DNA of 7,878 bases from Bradyrhizobiaceae bacterium. GTDB lineage: Bacteria; Pseudomonadota; Alphaproteobacteria; Rhizobiales; Xanthobacteraceae. Below, piece by piece: positions 5,382 to 7,878 of the stretch. The DNA is taken from contig JAEULX010000154.1 of the NCBI GenBank assembly GCA_016793685.1, forward strand, positions 1 through 7,878, given 5' to 3'. Position 1 is the stretch's first letter. Each line of letters starts with the position of its first letter. Both the position numbers and the translations under genes were made by a program. The notes under the pieces are model-generated. The model was not told where the DNA came from and ran no database searches. It was given only the letters and a program-made list of their open reading frames with translations.

Positions 5382-6299
5382 TCACCGCCAGCGGCGATGC
5401 AGCCATAGCCATTGCTCGGGATGCTCGCGCACCCAGCCTTCGACGATCGCGGTGATCGCCTGCATGGTGCCCTGCACGTCGATGCGGCCGTCGGCGTCGC
5501 GCACGGGGGCGATCGCATCGGTCATCTCGCCGCGGAATTTCCCCTCGGGCAGGCGGATCATGTGCACGCCATGGATCGGGCATTCGAGCTGGCGCGCCAG
5601 CATGGCGATCAGCGGATTGGCGCGGCATTTGCGCCCGAAGAACGTCACCTCGACGCCCTTGGTGTCGTGCTGATCGACCAGCATGGCGACGTGCCGGCCC
5701 TGCTCGAGCCCGCGGGCGAGGCGGATCGGCGTATCGAAGCGCGTCGGCACCAGCGTGCCCATCGTCACCGAGCGGGCGGAGATCACCGCGTCGGCGACCG
5801 CGCCGATGTTCGGACGGCGGTAGACGATCATGGCGTCGAGGCCGAAGGCGGCGGCGATGACGGCCGGCACCTCCCAGTTGGCGAGATGGGCGGTGAACAG
5901 CAGCGCCGGCCGGCCGCCGTCGCGCAGCTGCCGGTAGCGCGCGATATTGTCGGCGTCATAGGCGACATAGGGAAGGTTGAGCGGATCGCCGGTGGTGAAG
6001 CGGTCGAGATGGGCGAACTCGATGGCGACGCGTCCGAGATTGTCCCACACGCCCGCGAGGATCGCTTCGATCTCCGCCGGCGATTTTTCCGGAAACGCGG
6101 CGGCGAGATTGGCCCGTCCGGTCTTGTGCTCGGGCAGCCACGGACCGAGCCGGCGCATCAGCGCGCCCACCGCGTCGCTGGCGCGGATGCGGTCGAAGCG
6201 GCGAACGGCGGCGAACAGCGGCCGCACCGCGAGCTTGGCCGCGATATGCGTGGCGCGATCGGCCTGCGCGGACAGGAAACGGCGCAATTTGGTTTTCAT
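5382..6299 (-). CDS. lpxXL: Lipid A acyltransferase, LpxXL-like (HtrB/LpxL superfamily)
   Basis: This 305-residue inner-membrane-associated late acyltransferase transfers a secondary acyl chain from acyl carrier protein to the lipid A precursor. Hallmarks are the HX4E catalytic motif, H138 to E143 in TAHLANWEVP; the region MLVDQHDTKGVEVTFFGRKC (206-225); and the family-typical C terminus HPEQWLWLHRRWR (293-305). GRANLAAAFPEKSPAEIEAI (61-80) is the usual N-terminal helix segment. The length is normal. The start at ATG 6299 is 11 nt after the stop of the dehydrogenase gene. In rhizobia a zinc dehydrogenase gene and lpxXL end the acpXL-fabZ-fabF-fabF-adh-lpxXL cluster, in which LpxXL attaches a 27-hydroxy-C28 chain. 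This pairing is why I prefer LpxXL over a generic lauroyl transferase. The symbol is an inference from context. Confidence 0.8.
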   Translation of the reverse strand: MKTKLRRFLSAQADRATHIAAKLAVRPLFAAVRRFDRIRASDAVGALMRRLGPWLPEHKTGRANLAAAFPEKSPAEIEAILAGVWDNLGRVAIEFAHLDRFTTGDPLNLPYVAYDADNIARYRQLRDGGRPALLFTAHLANWEVPAVIAAAFGLDAMIVYRRPNIGAVADAVISARSVTMGTLVPTRFDTPIRLARGLEQGRHVAMLVDQHDTKGVEVTFFGRKCRANPLIAMLARQLECPIHGVHMIRLPEGKFRGEMTDAIAPVRDADGRIDVQGTMQAITAIVEGWVREHPEQWLWLHRRWR

Positions 6300-6310
6300 C
6301 TTCGCGGCGG

Positions 6311-7333
6311 TCAGAACGTCACGACGACCTTGCCGAACACCTGGCGGCTCGCGAGCCGTTCGAGTCCCTTCTCGAAGTCGGCGAGCGGTACGGCGGAATC
6401 GATGACCGGTGTGATGCCGTTCGCTATCTTCGCGAGCGACTCACGAATATTGCGCATGGTCGCGCCGAACGAGCCGATGATGCGGTACTGCTGCTGAAAC
6501 AGCTGCATCAGGTTGAGCGTCGTGGTCGGGCCGGAGGTCGCTCCGCATGTGACCAGCCGTCCGCCCCGCTTGAGACACAGAAGCGAGCCGGGGAAGGTCT
6601 CCGCCCCGACATGCTCGAACACGACATCGACGCCCTTCTTCTGGGTGAGCTTGCGCACGGCGCCCTCGAAGCGGTCGGTGCGGTAGTTGATGACGTGATC
6701 GGCGCCGAGCGCCTTCGCCTTCGCCGCCTTCTCGTCGTCGCCGACGGTGGTGATCACGGTGCAGCCGATCGCCTTCGCCATTTTGATCGCGGCGGTGCCG
6801 ATGCCGGAACCGCCGGCATGCACCAGGATCGTCTCGCCCGGCGCAAGCTTGGCGTTGTCGAACAGCATGTGCTCCACGGTGGAGAATCCGATCGGCGCGC
6901 AGGCGGCGTCGCGCATGGAGACGCCGGGTGGAACCGGGATGACGAGCCGCGCCGGCAGGTTGAGCAGTTCGCGGGCAAAGCCGTCGACATGGAAGCCCAT
7001 CACGCCGGCGACGTTTTCGCACAGATTGTCGCGCCCCTCGCGGCAGGCCTTGCACGTGCCGCAGGTGAGCGCGCCGTACATGACCACCGGATCGCCCGGC
7101 TTGAAGCCGGTTACGTTTGCGCCGACGGCCGCGATCTCGCCCGCGGCTTCCGCGCCGACCACCAGCGGGTACTTGCGCTTGGCGAACGCCATGCCGCGAT
7201 AGCCCCAGAGGTCGAGATGGTTCAGCGCGACCGCCTTCACGCGCACCTGCACCTCGTCCGCACCGGGCGGCGGCGGATCAGGCAGCTCGGATACTTCGAG
7301 CTTGCGGTCGGCGACGAGGGTAAGCGCACGCAT
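6311..7333 (-). CDS. Zinc-binding MDR dehydrogenase of the VLCFA/lipid A cluster (Adh2XL-like)
   Basis: This 340-residue medium-chain dehydrogenase/reductase has an N-terminal GroES-like domain and a C-terminal Rossmann fold. The nucleotide-binding loop is HAGGSGIGTAAIKMAKAIG (172-190). Four structural-zinc cysteines are present: C91, C94, C97 and C105 (CGTCKACREGRDNLC). The classic catalytic-zinc Cys is absent: the region reads LNHLDLWGYRG (37-47) and GAEAAGE replaces the GHE motif, which makes it closer to quinone oxidoreductase/enoyl reductase members than to alcohol dehydrogenases. Together with its place directly before an LpxXL-like gene this suggests a reductive step in very-long-chain acyl chain synthesis on AcpXL, as proposed for the rhizobial gene. 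The start at 7333 is preceded by AGAGAAG; the stop is 11 nt from lpxXL. The substrate is unproven. Confidence 0.82.
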   Translation of the reverse strand: MRALTLVADRKLEVSELPDPPPPGADEVQVRVKAVALNHLDLWGYRGMAFAKRKYPLVVGAEAAGEIAAVGANVTGFKPGDPVVMYGALTCGTCKACREGRDNLCENVAGVMGFHVDGFARELLNLPARLVIPVPPGVSMRDAACAPIGFSTVEHMLFDNAKLAPGETILVHAGGSGIGTAAIKMAKAIGCTVITTVGDDEKAAKAKALGADHVINYRTDRFEGAVRKLTQKKGVDVVFEHVGAETFPGSLLCLKRGGRLVTCGATSGPTTTLNLMQLFQQQYRIIGSFGATMRNIRESLAKIANGITPVIDSAVPLADFEKGLERLASRQVFGKVVVTF

Positions 7334-7375
7334 GGTCTTCTCTGGGCTCGCTCTTGTTTCTGCCGAAAGGCTTTT

Positions 7376-7480
7376 CCGTCATTCCGGGACGCCGCGCGGC
7401 GGCGGACCCGGAATCGCGTTTCCGATACGACCGTTTCGGATTCCGGATAGCCTCGCGGCGCTCGGCGTCCGGAATGACGG
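7376..7480. repeat. Nested palindromic intergenic repeat (CGTCATTCCGG type)
   Basis: The outer arms CCGTCATTCCGGGACGCC (7376-7393) and GGCGTCCGGAATGACGG (7464-7480) are reverse complements apart from one extra G. Inside, CCGGAATC (7408-7415) pairs with GATTCCGG (7439-7446), and GCCGCGCGGC (7391-7400) is itself a perfect palindrome, so the whole can fold as a branched hairpin. The CGTCATTCCGG...CCGGAATGACG pattern is one I recall as a highly repeated extragenic element in Bradyrhizobium-like genomes. It fills most of the 161-nt gap between the SDR gene and the dehydrogenase gene and may attenuate, terminate or stabilise their transcript. Confidence 0.75.
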
Positions 7481-7494
7481 CGTAAGGTCTAGCG

Positions 7495-7878
7495 TCAGCG
7501 ATGGATGCCTATCGCCGCGCCGAGGCCGCCGTCAACCGGCAGGACAGCGCCGGTGATGTAGGCGGCGCCGGGTGAGAGGAGGAACGGGATCAGGGCCGCG
7601 ACTTCCTCCGGCGCAGCGAAACGGCGCGCGGGAATCTGGCTCTCCATTTGCGCGCGATATTTGGCATACGGCGCCATGATCGCAGTGTCGATGAAGCCCG
7701 GCGCGATGTAGTTCACCGTGACGCCGTTGCGCGCGGTCTCGATCGCCAGCGTTCGCAGATAGCCGAGCATGGCGGCTTTTGTCGCCGCGTAAACCGAATT
7801 GCCCTGATTGGCCTGCAGCGCGGTGAGCGAGCCGATGGCGATGATGCGGCCGTCGCGTGCGCGCATCATCGGCCGGGC
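7495..7878 (-). CDS. SDR-family 3-oxoacyl-ACP reductase-like protein (FabG-like), 5' end outside window
   Basis: Only the C-terminal 127 residues are present. The frame is open through the window edge, and Ala-Arg-Pro precedes the first methionine seen, so the visible ATG at 7869 is internal. The fragment holds the classical short-chain dehydrogenase active site: S17 in GRIIAIGSLTAL, then Y30 and K34 in VYAATK (fragment numbering). NGVTVNYIAPGFIDTAIM and the C-terminal ITGAVLPVDGG, both typical of FabG-like enzymes, follow. These NAD(P)H-dependent enzymes reduce 3-oxoacyl-ACP to 3-hydroxyacyl-ACP. Location upstream of the dehydrogenase/LpxXL pair suggests a role in the same very-long-chain acyl pathway, but a palindromic repeat separates them and other SDR substrates are possible. 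The cofactor-binding N terminus cannot be seen. Confidence 0.8.
   Translation of the reverse strand, partial: ARPMMRARDGRIIAIGSLTALQANQGNSVYAATKAAMLGYLRTLAIETARNGVTVNYIAPGFIDTAIMAPYAKYRAQMESQIPARRFAAPEEVAALIPFLLSPGAAYITGAVLPVDGGLGAAIGIHR

Noticed and set aside
5234..5518. Upstream extension of tauE to ATG 5518
   Set aside because: The added 95 residues are Arg/Pro/Cys-rich, overlap the lpxXL end in another frame and would put a long polar segment before the first membrane helix.
5412..6497. 361-codon plus-strand frame opposite lpxXL
   Set aside because: Shadow frame; the minus-strand protein has the HX4E motif and family C terminus, this one has nothing recognisable.

Overview
The window (about two-thirds G+C, strong G/C preference at third codon positions) reads as chromosomal DNA of an alphaproteobacterium, most likely of the order Hyphomicrobiales. 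The evidence is the cysG-DUF2849-cysI gene order, the zinc-dehydrogenase/lipid A acyltransferase pair that resembles the rhizobial very-long-chain fatty acid (VLCFA) cluster, and intergenic repeats of a style common in that order. All placements rest on recognition of the sequence, not on a database search.

Region 1 (28-3049, minus strand) is a compact sulfur or nitrogen assimilation operon. It runs from a siroheme synthase (cysG; precorrin-2 dehydrogenase/ferrochelatase with only half of a methyltransferase domain) through a small DUF2849 protein of unknown function to a siroheme/[4Fe-4S] sulfite or nitrite reductase (cysI-type). The first two genes overlap by 4 nt and the last two are 2 nt apart, so translation is probably coupled. 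CysG completes the siroheme that CysI needs. An AT-rich control region with two adjacent dyads precedes cysG.

Region 2 (3408-4444) holds a hot-dog acyl-CoA thioesterase on the plus strand, convergent with a YbaK-type Cys-tRNA(Pro) deacylase on the minus strand. Between them lies a roughly 107-bp MITE-like repeat with CTAG termini, one end of which supplies the ybaK stop codon.

Region 3 (4493-7878, minus strand) reads, in transcription order: an SDR/FabG-type reductase cut by the window edge, a nested palindromic repeat, a zinc-binding MDR dehydrogenase, a lipid A acyltransferase (LpxXL-like), a possible 40-codon relic ORF, and a TauE/SafE anion exporter. The dehydrogenase and acyltransferase probably take part in making or attaching the VLCFA of lipid A; the SDR may join them but is separated by the repeat.

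I see no phage, transposase, CRISPR, tRNA or rRNA, and no clear wholly new system. The points most worth following are the conserved-looking but uncharacterised DUF2849 gene inside the siroheme operon, the half-deleted methyltransferase domain of CysG, the dyads in front of cysG, and the two repeat elements.
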